A DNA stretch of 64,000 bases, from positions 434,001 to 498,000 of the forward strand of contig NZ_UAQZ01000007.1 in assembly GCF_900446215.1 (NCBI RefSeq), written 5' to 3'. The notes under the pieces are model-generated. The model saw only the letters and a list, made by a program, of their open reading frames with translations, ran no database searches and had not been told where the DNA came from. A program made the translations under genes and the position numbers. Source of the stretch: Burkholderia cenocepacia (lineage in GTDB: Bacteria > Pseudomonadota > Gammaproteobacteria > Burkholderiales > Burkholderiaceae). Positions 7,597 to 19,084 of this stretch are shown piece after piece (position 1 is the stretch's first letter; each line of letters begins with the position of its first letter).

Positions 7597-9143
7597 GAAG
7601 GTTCTCCCTGGGGATGGGCGGGGGCGGGCACGTCGTAGAGCGGCGCGACCGTCAGCGTCAGCCCGTGGCGGCCGGTGACGCGCACGCGGCAGCCGGCGGC
7701 CAGCGGCGTGCTGCTCGCCACGCGCCAGCGCTCGCCGTGCACGCGCGCCCAGCCGGCGGCCGACGGCGCGGCGTCGGTCGCGCCATGTGGCTGGTCCGGC
7801 TGCAGGCCGTCGTCGAGCACTTCGCCGATGCTGCCGAGCATCGCCTCGGCGCCCGTCACGACCGGGCGGCGCCGCGCGCGCAGCGCGACGCTCGACACGC
7901 CCGCGACGAGCAGCGCGCCGCCGAGCGCCAGGCTCGCGATCACGGGCCACGGAATCCCGTAGCCCGGCACGTCGGTGTCGATCAGCATCAGCGCGCCGAT
8001 CGTGAACGCGACGATCCCGCCGAACCCGAGCACGCCGAAGGTCGGCAGGAACGCCTCCGCGACGAGGCAGCCGAGCCCGAGCAGCACGAGGCCGAGGCCC
8101 GCATAGCTGATCGGCAGCAACTGCATCGCGAACAGTCCGACCAGCAGGCAGATCGTGCCGGCGACGCCCGGCAGCACGAAACCGGGGTTCGCGAATTCGA
8201 AGAAGAGGCCGTAGATGCCGATCGTCAGCAGGATCAGCGCGACGTTCGGATCGGCGATGATCGCGAGGAACCGGCTGCGCCAGTCGGGCGCGAGCACGAC
8301 GAGCGGCGCGTGCGCGGTCGCGAGATGCAGCGTGCCGGCAGTCGTCGTCACCGTGCGGCCGTCGAGCTGGCGCGCGAGGTCGGCCGGGTCCTGCGCGATC
8401 ACGTCGACGACGTGCTGCGCGCGCGCTTCGTTCGCCGACAGGCTCACGGCCTCGCGCACCGCGCGCTCGGCCCATTCGACATTGCGTCCGCGCAATTGCG
8501 CGAGGCCGCGGATGTATGCGGAAGCGTCCTGGATCGCCTTGCGGATCTCGGTCGATTGCGTATCGGTCGGCAGCACGGCAGCCGCGTCCGACACGCCAGA
8601 CGCACCCGATGCACCGGTCGGTCGCGGCGCGGCGGGATTCGCGCCTGGCGGCGCCGCGCCGCCGATGCCGAACTGCACGGGCGACGCCGCGCCGAGGTTG
8701 GTGCCGGGCGCCATCGCCGCGAAGTGGCTCGCATAGACGATGTAGGTGCCCGCGCTCGCCGCCCGCGCGCCGCCCGGCGCGACGAAGGCGGCGACCGGTA
8801 CCGGCGAGCGGAGGACGGCCTTGATGATCTGCCGCATCGACGTATCGAGGCCGCCGGGCGTGTCGAGTTGCAGGATCGCGAGCGGCGCATGCTCGCGGGC
8901 CGCGCGGTCGAGCGAACGCACGATGAAATCGGCGCTGGCCGGGCCGATCGCGCCGTTGACGGGAATCACGACGACCGGATGCGCGGCGGGCGCGTCGGCC
9001 GATGGCGGCGCGGCGAGCGCGGCGCACACGACGAGCAGCGCCGCGAACAGCGCGGCGCGCGCGACCCGCGCGGACAGCGGGTGACGGGGGCGGCCGTCGG
9101 GCGCGGCAGGCGCCGGCGGCGGGCCATGACGGTGAAAGCGCAT
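7593..9143 (-). CDS. NfeD-family membrane serine protease
   Basis: A 516-residue long-form NfeD protein. After a hydrophobic N-terminal leader (about residues 25-50) comes a ClpP/SppA-like protease domain with LDTPGG and the catalytic Ser in [10 protein letters not shown], a Pro/Ala-rich loop, then several membrane helices (about 290-420) and a C-terminal OB-fold NfeD domain. In archaea the NfeD protease cleaves the C-terminus of its stomatin partner, and the four-base overlap with the slipin gene fits such a pair. The ATG at 9143 is chosen, but a GTG seven codons upstream (9164) is also possible since neither has a strong ribosome site. The middle of the protease domain carries an unusual Gly/Ala/Pro-rich insertion (about 170-200). 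Confidence 0.9.
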   Translation of the reverse strand: MRFHRHGPPPAPAAPDGRPRHPLSARVARAALFAALLVVCAALAAPPSADAPAAHPVVVIPVNGAIGPASADFIVRSLDRAAREHAPLAILQLDTPGGLDTSMRQIIKAVLRSPVPVAAFVAPGGARAASAGTYIVYASHFAAMAPGTNLGAASPVQFGIGGAAPPGANPAAPRPTGASGASGVSDAAAVLPTDTQSTEIRKAIQDASAYIRGLAQLRGRNVEWAERAVREAVSLSANEARAQHVVDVIAQDPADLARQLDGRTVTTTAGTLHLATAHAPLVVLAPDWRSRFLAIIADPNVALILLTIGIYGLFFEFANPGFVLPGVAGTICLLVGLFAMQLLPISYAGLGLVLLGLGCLVAEAFLPTFGVLGFGGIVAFTIGALMLIDTDVPGYGIPWPVIASLALGGALLVAGVSSVALRARRRPVVTGAEAMLGSIGEVLDDGLQPDQPHGATDAAPSAAGWARVHGERWRVASSTPLAAGCRVRVTGRHGLTLTVAPLYDVPAPAHPQGEPS

Positions 9144-9265
9144 CGGGACGTCCGGGCGGCGCACGGCCGCGTGCCGTCCGGCTGGCGGAAAGGGCGTAGG
9201 CCCGATGCTTGAAGATTAGGCGGTTTCGGCGCAAAGCGCGAAGGCGAGGCGGGCCGGCCGCGCCT

Positions 9266-10300
9266 TCAGCCGGCGCCGCCGCCGCGCGCGAGCGCTTCTT
9301 CCCGAAACTCGGCCGGGCTGCGCCCGCTCCATTTGCGGAACGCGCGGTAGAACGCGCTCGGTTCCGCGAAACCGGTCGCGGCCGCGACGTCGGCGATCGT
9401 GCGGGCGGGGTCGGCCAGCGCCTCGAACGCGAGATCGCGCCGCAGCGTGTCCTTGATCGACTGGTACGCGTGGCCTTCCTGATGCAGCTTGCGGCGCAGC
9501 GTGGCCTCGGCCACGTGCAGCCGCGCGGCCATCCCGCCCGCGCCGGGCCACGCGGCGGGCGGCATCCCGCGCAGCACCGCGCGCACGCGCTGCGCGAGCG
9601 CGTTCGGGTTGCGGTACTTGACGATGAAGCTGGCCGGCGCGTTGCGCAGAAACGTTTTCAGCGTCTTCGCGTTCTGCACGACCGGCAGCGTCGCGAATTC
9701 GGGATCGAAATCGACATACGACTCGGGCTCGTTGAAGCGCATGTCGTCGCAGAACATCGACGGGTATTCGTGATCGGCCGGTGGCGTGTCGCAGCGGAAG
9801 CTCGCATGCAGCAGCGGAATGCGCCGCCCGATCAGCCAGCAGGTGAGGCCGTACACGATGATGAAATAGGTCGCGTACGTGAACATCGCGGGCGTCGCGC
9901 CGTTGTTGCGGTGCACGAAACGCAGCCGCACGCGCTGCGGGTTCGCGTCGAGCTCCGCGTGGAGGTCGTCGAGCACGCAGTGCATGAAGTTCACCGCGCG
10001 CGCCATCGCGTGCAGCCCGTCGCGCGCCGACAGCGCGGCCTGGCTCATCGCGATGAAGCTGCCGCTGCGCATCGGGTGGCGATCCTGCCCGAAAAACTCG
10101 TCGTCGAGCGTGCGCGCGATCGCGTTCCACAGCGCGCCGTATTGCTGCGCGGACACGCGTGCGCGCGGCTGCCCGAGCAGCGCGGGCGCGATGCCGGCCT
10201 GCGCGAGCAGCGGCTCGGCCGCGACGCCGCGCCGCGTGGCCAGCGCGACGCTGTACGCGACGAGGCTGATCGCGACGGTTCCCTTGTCTTCCTGCTTCAT
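9266..10300 (-). CDS. AraC-family transcriptional regulator with Arabinose_bd-type sensor domain
   Basis: A 344-residue regulator. The N-terminal two thirds match the ligand-binding domain of OruR/ArgR-like AraC proteins (PF12625 type). The last about 90 residues hold the double helix-turn-helix, with [27 protein letters not shown] and [32 protein letters not shown]. It is divergent from the valine/isobutyrate operon, with its start 138 bases from the first gene. In Pseudomonas aeruginosa the mmsAB operon is activated by the AraC/XylS protein MmsR, so a matching role is likely, though by analogy only. Confidence 0.9.
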   Translation of the reverse strand: MKQEDKGTVAISLVAYSVALATRRGVAAEPLLAQAGIAPALLGQPRARVSAQQYGALWNAIARTLDDEFFGQDRHPMRSGSFIAMSQAALSARDGLHAMARAVNFMHCVLDDLHAELDANPQRVRLRFVHRNNGATPAMFTYATYFIIVYGLTCWLIGRRIPLLHASFRCDTPPADHEYPSMFCDDMRFNEPESYVDFDPEFATLPVVQNAKTLKTFLRNAPASFIVKYRNPNALAQRVRAVLRGMPPAAWPGAGGMAARLHVAEATLRRKLHQEGHAYQSIKDTLRRDLAFEALADPARTIADVAAATGFAEPSAFYRAFRKWSGRSPAEFREEALARGGGAG

Positions 10301-10323
10301 CGGTGTCGCCGGTGTGGCAAAAA

Positions 10324-11571
<1,248 letters not shown>

Positions 11572-11738
11572 GTCGCGACGGTCGCGCCGGGACGACAGCA
11601 TCACGCAGGGCACGAGGGCAGCGCGGTGAACGCGGCACGCAACGACGTGACCGTGCGCCGTGCAACACGGAACCGGGCATGTGCTGCAGCACCTGCACCG
11701 GTTGAGCGCTGGGCATGGAGACTGGACGGAGACGACAC

Positions 11739-13445
11739 ATGACGGTACAGGCATTCCTGGACGCACGCGACTTTCTGCTGCGCCATCGCACCGACTACGA
11801 CACCGCGTACCGCGATTTCGAATGGCCGGTGCTCGATGCGTTCAACTGGGCGCTCGACTACTTCGACCCGATGGCGCGCGGCAACGACCAGCCCGCGCTG
11901 TGGATCGTCGACGCGGCGACCGGCACGGGCGATCCGTATTCGTTCGCGCAGATGTCCGAGCGTTCGTCGCGGATCGCGAACTGGCTGCGCGCGATCGGCG
12001 TCGTGCGCGGCGACCGCATCCTGCTGATGCTGCCGAACCGGGTCGAGCTGTGGGACGCGATGCTGGCCGCGATGAAGCTCGGCGCGATCGTGCTGCCCGC
12101 CACCACGCAACTGTCGCCCGACGACGTGCGCGACCGCGTGCAGATCGGCGGCGCGAAATACGCGATCGTCGACGAGAACGAAGCCGCGAAATTCGAACAG
12201 CCCGATCTCGGCCTCGCGCAGAAGATCGTCGCCGGCGCGCCGCGCGCGGGCTGGCTCGCGATGAACGACGGCTATGCGGCGAGCGCTGCGTTCGAGCCGG
12301 ACGCCGTCACGCACGCGAACGATCCGATGCTGCTGTACTTCACGTCCGGCACGACGTCGAAGCCGAAGCTCGTCGAGCACACGCACCGCACCTATCCGGT
12401 CGGCCATCTGTCGACGATGTACTGGGTCGGCCTGCAGCCGGGCGACATCCACTGGAACATCAGCTCCCCGGGCTGGGCGAAGCACGCGTGGAGCTGCTTC
12501 TTCGCGCCGTGGAATGCGCAGGCGTGCGTGTTCGCGTTCAACTATGCGCGCTTCGAGCCGAAGGTCGTGCTCGATGCGCTCGTCAAGTATCGCGTGACGA
12601 CGCTGTGCGCGCCGCCGACCGTGTGGCGCATGCTCGTGCAGCAGCCGCTCGCGTCGTTCGACGTGAAGCTGCGCGAGATCGTCGGCGCGGGCGAGCCGCT
12701 GAATCCCGAGATCATCGAGCGCGTGAAGAAGGCGTGGAACATCTCGATTCGCGACGGCTACGGCCAGACCGAGACGACCTGCCTGATCGGCAACTCGCCG
12801 GGCCAGCCGGTGGTCGCGGGCTCGATGGGCCGGCCGCTGCCCGGCTACCGGATCGCGCTGCTCGACCCGGACGGCGCGCCGGTGACCGAAGGCGAGGTCG
12901 CGCTGCCGATCGGTGGCGACGTCACGCGTCCGGTCGGGCTGATGAAGGGCTACGCGAACAATCCGGACGCGACGGCCCACGCGATGCGCGACGGCCACTA
13001 CCGCACGTCGGACATCGCGATGCGTCGCGACGACGGCTACTACGTGTACATCGGCCGCGCGGACGACGTGTTCAAGTCGTCCGACTACCGGCTGAGCCCG
13101 TTCGAACTGGAAAGCGTGCTGATCGAGCATCCGGCGATCGCGGAAGCGGCCGTCGTGCCGAGCCCGGACCCGGTGCGGCTGTCGGTGCCGAAGACCTTCA
13201 TCACGCTGCGCCAGGGCTATGAAGAAAGCCCCGCGCTCGCGCTGGAGATATTCCGTTTCTCGCGCGAGAAGCTCGCGCCGTACAAGCGCATCCGTCGCCT
13301 GCAATTCGCGGAACTGCCGAAGACGATCTCCGGGAAGATTCGCCGCGTCGAGCTGCGCCGCCGCGAGATCGAGCGCGGCGACGACGCGACCGAGCGTATG
13401 CCCGGCGAGTACTGGGAAGAAGATTTCGCCGCCGAACTGAAATGA
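11739..13445 (+). CDS. AMP-binding acyl-CoA synthetase (medium-chain/short-chain type)
   Basis: A 568-residue adenylate-forming enzyme. The P-loop FTSGTTSKPK lies near residue 200, GYGQTETT near 340-347 and the C-terminal catalytic Lys in KTISGKIRR near 527. It activates a carboxylic acid with ATP to the acyl-AMP and then to acyl-CoA. Its sequence style is that of the acetyl-CoA synthetase/ACSM group. Within this operon it could let free isobutyrate or propionate enter as CoA ester. The start at 11739 has GGAG eight bases upstream; the upstream in-frame ATG at 11715 lacks a ribosome site. A 167-bp gap separates it from the dehydrogenase gene, so an internal promoter is possible. Confidence 0.9.
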   Translation: MTVQAFLDARDFLLRHRTDYDTAYRDFEWPVLDAFNWALDYFDPMARGNDQPALWIVDAATGTGDPYSFAQMSERSSRIANWLRAIGVVRGDRILLMLPNRVELWDAMLAAMKLGAIVLPATTQLSPDDVRDRVQIGGAKYAIVDENEAAKFEQPDLGLAQKIVAGAPRAGWLAMNDGYAASAAFEPDAVTHANDPMLLYFTSGTTSKPKLVEHTHRTYPVGHLSTMYWVGLQPGDIHWNISSPGWAKHAWSCFFAPWNAQACVFAFNYARFEPKVVLDALVKYRVTTLCAPPTVWRMLVQQPLASFDVKLREIVGAGEPLNPEIIERVKKAWNISIRDGYGQTETTCLIGNSPGQPVVAGSMGRPLPGYRIALLDPDGAPVTEGEVALPIGGDVTRPVGLMKGYANNPDATAHAMRDGHYRTSDIAMRRDDGYYVYIGRADDVFKSSDYRLSPFELESVLIEHPAIAEAAVVPSPDPVRLSVPKTFITLRQGYEESPALALEIFRFSREKLAPYKRIRRLQFAELPKTISGKIRRVELRRREIERGDDATERMPGEYWEEDFAAELK

Positions 13446-13559
13446 CCGGCCGCGGGTCGCGCGTGCTGCTTTTTTCCGCGCGTCGCCCGCCGCCTCGCTG
13501 AACCGAACCGGCCGCGCGTCGCACGACGCCACGCGGCCCACTGCAAGGAGAGTGCTCTG

Positions 13560-15089
13560 ATGAACGCGAATCCGACGCCCCGCACGGGGCAAGACGTGCC
13601 GACGGTCAAGCTGCTGATCGACGGCGCCTTCGTCGAGTCCGCCACGAACGAGTGGCGCGACATCGTCAACCCGGCGACGCAGCAGGTGCTCGCACGCGTG
13701 CCGTTCGCGACCGTCGCGGAAGTCGACGCGGCCGTGCAGGCCGCGCACGCCGCGTATGCGACGTGGAAGAACACGCCGATCGCCGCGCGCATGCGCATCA
13801 TGCTGAAGTTCCAGGATCTGGTGCGCGCGAACCAGCAGCGCATCGCGAAGACGCTGACGGCCGAGCAGGGCAAGACGATTCCCGATGCCGAAGGCGACAT
13901 CTTCCGCGGCCTCGAAGTGGTCGAGCACGCATGCTCGATCGGCACGCTGCAGCTCGGCGAATTCGCGGAGAACGTCGCGGGCGGCGTCGACACCTACACG
14001 CTGCGCCAGCCGCTCGGCGTGTGCGCGGGCATCACGCCGTTCAATTTTCCCGCGATGATTCCGCTGTGGATGTTCCCGATGGCGATCGTGTGCGGCAACA
14101 CGTTCGTGCTGAAGCCGTCCGAGCAGGACCCGATGTCGACGATGGAGCTCGTCGAGCTCGCGCTGGAAGCCGGCGTACCGAAAGGCGTGCTGAACGTCGT
14201 GCACGGCGGCAAGGAAGTCGTCGATGCGATCTGCACGCATCCGCTCGTGAAGGCGATCTCGTTCGTCGGCTCGACCGCCGTCGGCACGCACGTGTACAAC
14301 CTCGGCAGCCAGCACGGCAAGCGCGTGCAGTCGATGATGGGCGCGAAGAACCACGCGATCGTGCTGCCCGACGCGAACCGCGAGCAGACGATCAACGCGC
14401 TCGTCGGCGCGGGCTTCGGCGCGGCCGGCCAGCGCTGCATGGCGACTTCCGTCGCGGTGCTGGTGGGCAACGCGCGCGAATGGCTGCCCGACATCGTCGC
14501 GAAGGCGAAGACGCTGAAGGTCAACGCGGGCTCGGAAGCGGGCACCGACGTCGGGCCGGTCGTGTCGCGCGGCGCGAAGGCGCGGATTCTGTCGCTGATC
14601 GACATGGGCATCAAGGAAGGCGCGAAGCTCGAACTCGACGGCCGCGACGTGAAGGTCGCCGGCTTCGAGGAAGGCAACTTCATCGGCCCGACGATCTTCT
14701 CCGGCGTGACGACCGACATGACGGTCTACACGCATGAAATCTTCGGACCGGTGCTGGTCGTGATGGAAGTCGACACGCTCGACGAAGCGATCGCGCTGGT
14801 CAACGCGAACCCGATGGGCAACGGCGTGGGCATCTTCACGCAGAGCGGCGCGGCGGCACGCAAGTTCCAGAGCGAGATCGACGTCGGCCAGGTTGGCATC
14901 AACATCCCGATCCCGGTGCCCGTGCCGTTCTTCAGCTTCACCGGTTCGCGCGGCTCGAAGCTCGGCGATCTCGGCCCGTACGGCAAGCAGGTCGTGCAGT
15001 TCTACACGCAGACCAAGACGGTCACCGCGCGCTGGTTCGACGACGACACGACGGCCGGCCCGGTGAATACGACGATCCGGCTGCACTGA
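13560..15089 (+). CDS. mmsA: CoA-acylating methylmalonate-semialdehyde dehydrogenase
   Basis: A 509-residue aldehyde dehydrogenase superfamily member of the size of MmsA. The catalytic Cys is in GQRCMATS (about residue 292), the cofactor region is [18 protein letters not shown], and the substrate-loop pattern [10 protein letters not shown] is typical of the CoA-dependent group. It converts methylmalonate semialdehyde, NAD+ and CoA to propionyl-CoA, CO2 and NADH in valine degradation. AAGGAGAG lies just before the ATG. mmsB follows after 18 bases. Confidence 0.96.
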   Translation: MNANPTPRTGQDVPTVKLLIDGAFVESATNEWRDIVNPATQQVLARVPFATVAEVDAAVQAAHAAYATWKNTPIAARMRIMLKFQDLVRANQQRIAKTLTAEQGKTIPDAEGDIFRGLEVVEHACSIGTLQLGEFAENVAGGVDTYTLRQPLGVCAGITPFNFPAMIPLWMFPMAIVCGNTFVLKPSEQDPMSTMELVELALEAGVPKGVLNVVHGGKEVVDAICTHPLVKAISFVGSTAVGTHVYNLGSQHGKRVQSMMGAKNHAIVLPDANREQTINALVGAGFGAAGQRCMATSVAVLVGNAREWLPDIVAKAKTLKVNAGSEAGTDVGPVVSRGAKARILSLIDMGIKEGAKLELDGRDVKVAGFEEGNFIGPTIFSGVTTDMTVYTHEIFGPVLVVMEVDTLDEAIALVNANPMGNGVGIFTQSGAAARKFQSEIDVGQVGINIPIPVPVPFFSFTGSRGSKLGDLGPYGKQVVQFYTQTKTVTARWFDDDTTAGPVNTTIRLH

Positions 15090-15107
15090 GCGGCGGAGGA
15101 CACCAAC

Positions 15108-16007
15108 ATGAAAATCGGATTTATCGGCCTCGGCCACATGGGCGCGCCGATGGCGCTGAACCTGCTGAAAGCCGGCCACGACGTGCACGCGTTCGACCTG
15201 AGCGCCGACGCGTTGCGCGCGCTGCAGGACGCCGGCGCGCAGGTGGCAGCTTCCCCGCGCGACGCGGCATCGGGCGCGACGTTCGTGATCACGATGCTGC
15301 CGGCCGCGCCGCACGTGCGCTCGGTGCTGTCCGGCGAGAACGGCGTGCTGGCCGGCCTCGGCGCGGGCGCGACCGTGATCGATTCGAGCACGATCGACCC
15401 GGCGAGCGCGCAGGCGTTCGGCGCGCTGGTGCGCGAGCACGGCGGCGCGTTCGTCGATGCGCCGGTGTCGGGCGGCACCGGCGGCGCGGCGGCCGGCACG
15501 CTGACCTTCATGGTCGGCGGCAGCGACGCGGATTTCGAGCGCGTGAAGCCGGTGCTCGCCGGCATGGGCAAGAACATCGTCCACTGCGGCGCGACGGGCA
15601 TGGGGCAGGTCGCGAAGGTCTGCAACAACCTCGTGCTCGGCATCTCGATGGCGGCGGTGTCGGAGGCGATGTCGCTCGGCGTCGCGCTCGGCATCGACCC
15701 GAAGGTGCTGGCCGGCATCGTCAACACGTCGACCGGCCGCTGCTGGAGCTCGGACACCTACAACCCGTATCCGGGCGTGATCGAGACCGCGCCGTCGTCG
15801 CGCGGCTACTCGGGCGGCTTCGGCACCGACCTGATGCTGAAGGATCTCGGCCTCGCGAACGATGCGGCGAAGCAGGCGCGCCAGCCCGTCTATCTCGGCG
15901 CGCTCGCGCAGCAGCTGTACCAGACGATGAGCAGCCGCGGCGACGGCCAGCTCGATTTCTCGGCGGTGATCCGCCTGTATCAACCGGCCACGAAGAAGGA
16001 CGCGTGA
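15108..16007 (+). CDS. mmsB: 3-hydroxyisobutyrate dehydrogenase
   Basis: A 299-residue beta-hydroxyacid dehydrogenase. The N-terminal Rossmann motif is FIGLGHMGAPMA, the substrate motif DAPVSGGTGGAAAGTL is at about residues 119-133, and the catalytic Lys is in GQVAKVCNN near 170. It oxidises 3-hydroxyisobutyrate to methylmalonate semialdehyde with NAD+, feeding MmsA. GGAGGA precedes the ATG. Its stop overlaps the next start (TGATG), so it is translationally coupled to the enoyl-CoA hydratase. Confidence 0.96.
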   Translation: MKIGFIGLGHMGAPMALNLLKAGHDVHAFDLSADALRALQDAGAQVAASPRDAASGATFVITMLPAAPHVRSVLSGENGVLAGLGAGATVIDSSTIDPASAQAFGALVREHGGAFVDAPVSGGTGGAAAGTLTFMVGGSDADFERVKPVLAGMGKNIVHCGATGMGQVAKVCNNLVLGISMAAVSEAMSLGVALGIDPKVLAGIVNTSTGRCWSSDTYNPYPGVIETAPSSRGYSGGFGTDLMLKDLGLANDAAKQARQPVYLGALAQQLYQTMSSRGDGQLDFSAVIRLYQPATKKDA

Positions 16008-16798
16008 TGATCGAACTCGACTACGTCGACGACGGCGCGATCGCGTGCGCGACGCTCAAGCGTCCGCCCGCGAACGCCTTTACCGCCGACGGGCTGCAGC
16101 AATTGCAGCAAACCGTCGCCGAACTGAATGCGAACCCGCGCGTGCGCGCGCTGGTGATCACCGGCGACGGCCCGAAGTTCTTCAGCGCGGGCGCCGATCT
16201 CAACACGTTCGCCGACGGCGATCGCGCGGTCGCGCGCACGATGGCGGCGCGCTTCGGCGCGGCGTTCGAGGCGCTGCACGACGCGCGCGTCGTGACGATC
16301 GCGGCGATCAACGGCTATGCGATGGGCGGTGGCCTCGAATGCGCGCTCGCATGCGACCTGCGGATCGCGGAGACGCATGCGCAGATGGCGCTGCCCGAAC
16401 CGTCGGTCGGGCTGCTGCCGTGCGGGCTTGGCACGCAGACGCTGCCCTGGCTCGTCGGCGAGGGCTGGGCGAAGAAGATCATCCTGACCGGCGCGCGCGT
16501 CGACGCGGCGACCGCACTGCGGATCGGCCTCGTCGAGGACGTGGTGGACAGCGGCGCCGCGCGCGACGCGGCACTCGCGCTGGCACGCAACGTCGCGCGG
16601 CAAAGCCCGCATGCGGTGGCCTACAGCAAGGAGCTGATCGGCCTCGCCCGACGCGGCGTGCCGCGCGGCGCGGCGCTCGCGGTCGAACGCGAACGCTTCG
16701 TCGACCTGTTCGACACGGCCGATCCGCGCGAAGGCGTGGCGGCGTTCCTGGGCAAGCGCGCGCCGCAGTGGCGCACCGATGGAGAGCCGCAACGATGA
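16007..16798 (+). CDS. Enoyl-CoA hydratase (methacrylyl-CoA hydratase candidate)
   Basis: A 263-residue crotonase-fold protein. Oxyanion-hole segments are FFSAGADLNTFA and INGYAMGGGLECALACD. In this operon it would hydrate methacrylyl-CoA to 3-hydroxyisobutyryl-CoA. The position equivalent to the first catalytic Glu falls in the MALPEPSVGLLPCGLGTQTLPWLVG segment, where the usual second Glu is not obvious, so a hydratase versus isomerase role needs testing. The ATG at 16007 overlaps the mmsB stop; a GTG one codon earlier is an unlikely alternative. The stop overlaps the next ATG (ATGA). Confidence 0.88.
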   Translation: MIELDYVDDGAIACATLKRPPANAFTADGLQQLQQTVAELNANPRVRALVITGDGPKFFSAGADLNTFADGDRAVARTMAARFGAAFEALHDARVVTIAAINGYAMGGGLECALACDLRIAETHAQMALPEPSVGLLPCGLGTQTLPWLVGEGWAKKIILTGARVDAATALRIGLVEDVVDSGAARDAALALARNVARQSPHAVAYSKELIGLARRGVPRGAALAVERERFVDLFDTADPREGVAAFLGKRAPQWRTDGEPQR

Positions 16799-17934
16799 GC
16801 ACGCCGGTGACGAATCACGACACGTTCGCGGAACATGCGCCCGAGGTGCTGTTCCGCGTGGTGAACCGCGTGGCGCTGATCACGCTGAACCGGCCGGCCG
16901 CGCTCAACGCGCTGTCGTACGCGATGATCGGCGAGCTGACCGCGCTGTTCGAGCGCTGCCGCCACGACGACCAGATCGTCGCGCTCGTGCTGCGCGGCGC
17001 GGGCGAGAAGGGCTTCTGCGCGGGCGGTGACGTCCGCGAGCTGTACCGGATGGTCGCGCAGCGCGAGACCTGGCTGCCGTTCTTCGTCGACGAGTACCGG
17101 CTCGATTACGCGATCCACACGTTCCCGAAGCCGGTCGTCGCGCTGATGGACGGCGTGACGATGGGCGGCGGCATGGGCCTCGCGCAGGGCGCGGCGCTGC
17201 GCGTCGCGACCGAGCGCAGCAAGATCGCGATGCCGGAAACGCGCATCGGCCTCGTGCCCGACGTCGGCGCCACGCATTTCCTGTCGGGCATGCCGGCCGA
17301 ACTCGAACTGTACGTCGGGCTGACCGGTGCGATGCTGTCGGGCGCCGACGCGCTGACCGCGAAGCTCGCGGACCTGTGCGTGCCGTCCGCGTGGCTCGAC
17401 ACGTTCGAGACGCGCATCGAAAGCGTCAAGTGGGACGGCGACGCGCTGCCGTTGCTGCGCAAGGTGTTCGAGCCGCCGTGCAACGTGGTGCCGCATGCGG
17501 CGCTCGACGGCCAGATGCCGTGGATCGTTCGCCACTTCGACAAGCGTTCGACCGTCGAGCGGATCGTCGCGACGCTCACGCAGGAGCTGGCGCGCGACGA
17601 GCTGGCGCGCGAGCACCGCCAGTGGCTGCAGGCGACGCTCGACGCGCTCGCGAGCCATTCGCCGACGATGCTCGCCGTGACGCGCGAGGCGCTGCTGCGC
17701 GGCCGGCAGATGACGCTCGCGGAATCGTTCCGGATGGAGCTCGGCATCGTCGCGCGCGCGATCGAGGAAGGCGATTTCTGCGAAGGCGTGCGCGCACATC
17801 TCGTCGACAAGGATCGCAAGCCGCGCTGGGCGCCCGCATCGCTCGTCGAGCTGCGCGCCGAACGCGTGCGGCATTTCCTGACGTCGCCGTGGAAGCTGTT
17901 CGCGCATCCGCTCGCCGATCTCGGCGCGGCGTGA
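16795..17934 (+). CDS. 3-hydroxyisobutyryl-CoA hydrolase / enoyl-CoA hydratase-isomerase family
   Basis: A 379-residue crotonase-superfamily protein of the longer HIBCH class. Diagnostic segments are GFCAGGDVRELY, DGVTMGGGMGLAQGA and MPETRIGLVPDVGATHFLS, which supply the oxyanion hole and the Glu/Asp pair of HIBCH enzymes. It would hydrolyse 3-hydroxyisobutyryl-CoA to 3-hydroxyisobutyrate, the substrate of MmsB, so the operon holds every step from isobutyryl-CoA to propionyl-CoA. It starts inside the previous gene's stop (ATGA). Confidence 0.92.
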   Translation: MSTPVTNHDTFAEHAPEVLFRVVNRVALITLNRPAALNALSYAMIGELTALFERCRHDDQIVALVLRGAGEKGFCAGGDVRELYRMVAQRETWLPFFVDEYRLDYAIHTFPKPVVALMDGVTMGGGMGLAQGAALRVATERSKIAMPETRIGLVPDVGATHFLSGMPAELELYVGLTGAMLSGADALTAKLADLCVPSAWLDTFETRIESVKWDGDALPLLRKVFEPPCNVVPHAALDGQMPWIVRHFDKRSTVERIVATLTQELARDELAREHRQWLQATLDALASHSPTMLAVTREALLRGRQMTLAESFRMELGIVARAIEEGDFCEGVRAHLVDKDRKPRWAPASLVELRAERVRHFLTSPWKLFAHPLADLGAA

Positions 17935-17941
17935 TGCGATG

Positions 17942-17970
17942 AGCCGACGCGCCCGCGCGGCGCGTCGGTT
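17942..17970. terminator. Bidirectional hairpin ending the valine operon
   Basis: Perfect 10-bp stem CCGACGCGCC (17944-17953) with GGCGCGTCGG (17959-17968), loop CGCGC, extendable by two more pairs. It lies between the hydrolase stop and the convergent LysR gene, with only a short T run. Confidence 0.6.
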
Positions 17971-18000
17971 GCCGCGTATTTCGTTGCGGTTCTTTCGCGC

Positions 18001-18906
18001 TCAGCGCTCGATCATCGGCGGCACCGCCTCCACGAGCGCATCGATCATGCAGCGCGTCTTGCGCGGCAGGTAGCGCGTCTTCGGCCAGATCGCATGAATG
18101 TCGCCTTCGCAGACGAAGCAGCGATCGAGCACGACCACCATCTCCCCGCGCTTCACGTAGTGATCGAGCAGCCAGCTCGGCAGCCACGCGATCCCGAACC
18201 CCGACGCACCGGCCGCCGCGATCGCCTGCACGTCGTCGAAACTGAGCTGGTGCGGCATGTCGATGTGGACGCTCGAGCCGTCCGGCGCACGCAGGTACCA
18301 CGGTTGCACGACGCCCGAGCGTGAATACGCGATCGTGCGGTGGTTCTTCAGGTCGTCGAGCGATTGCGGGGTGCCGTAACGCGCGAGATACGATGGCGCC
18401 GCACCGAGGCTCCCGTATTGCGTGCCGAGCCGCCGCACCGCGAGGCTCGTGCTGTCCGCGAGCGGGCCGATCCGCACCGCGAGATCGATGCCTTCCTCGA
18501 CGAGATCGACGAAACGGTCGGTGATCGACACGTCGATCCGCAGGTGCGGGTAAGTGCGCGCGAGGTCCAGCACGATCGGCGTCACGCAGTGGTGCCCGAA
18601 CGCGAGCGGCACGCTCAGCCGCAGCTTGCCGCGCGCCTCGTTGCGACCGCAGTCGAGATCGGCTTCCGCCGCTTCCAGTTCCGCCAGCGCGCGTACGCAG
18701 CGGTCGTAGTACGCCTGGCCGTCGTCGGTCAGGCTCTGGCTGCGCGTCGTGCGCTGCAGCAGCCGCGCGCCGAGCCGCTTTTCGAGCCGCGCGATCGCCT
18801 TGCCGACGGCCGAGCGCGTCATGTCGAGCCGTTCCGCGGCGAGCGCGAAGCTGCCGGATTCCACCACCTGGACGAAGGTCGTCACGCCATCGAGTCTGTC
18901 GGTCAT
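18001..18906 (-). CDS. LysR-family transcriptional regulator
   Basis: A 301-residue LysR regulator. The N-terminal winged helix includes ESGSFALAAERLDMTRSAVGKAIARLEKRLGARLLQRTTR, followed by a LysR substrate domain with LRLSVPLAFGHHCVTP. The sequence is of the CrgA/DmlR-like group. It is divergent from the DHA2 exporter gene, the classical LysR arrangement, and so probably controls it. The effector is unknown. Confidence 0.92.
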   Translation of the reverse strand: MTDRLDGVTTFVQVVESGSFALAAERLDMTRSAVGKAIARLEKRLGARLLQRTTRSQSLTDDGQAYYDRCVRALAELEAAEADLDCGRNEARGKLRLSVPLAFGHHCVTPIVLDLARTYPHLRIDVSITDRFVDLVEEGIDLAVRIGPLADSTSLAVRRLGTQYGSLGAAPSYLARYGTPQSLDDLKNHRTIAYSRSGVVQPWYLRAPDGSSVHIDMPHQLSFDDVQAIAAAGASGFGIAWLPSWLLDHYVKRGEMVVVLDRCFVCEGDIHAIWPKTRYLPRKTRCMIDALVEAVPPMIER

Positions 18907-19084
18907 AGCGGGTTGCGCGGATTGCGTCCTGTGATTCCCCAGTTCGTAGAAATGGATGCGTCAATGGGGAGGGGAATTCTCACTATAGTACCGATTCCCG
19001 CCCAGCGTGCGTCGCCGGCCGCGCGCGGCGAATCCTACTCACCTGGAGGCGCGCGGCCTGTCGCCGGGCCGCCGCGCAATACGC
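18907..19084. promoter_or_regulatory. Divergent LysR/exporter control region
   Basis: A 178-bp gap. It contains ATTCCCC (about 18933) mirrored by GGGGAATT (about 18971-18978), about 30 bases apart, a possible LysR interaction region, and an AT-rich CACTATAGTACC stretch that could hold a -10. Confidence 0.3.

Noticed and set aside
11601..15983. 1460-residue open frame on the minus strand opposite the valine operon
   Set aside because: It lies wholly antisense to genes with strong motifs, is Arg/Ala/His-rich without any domain and has no ribosome site. It is a by-product of GC-rich codon use.
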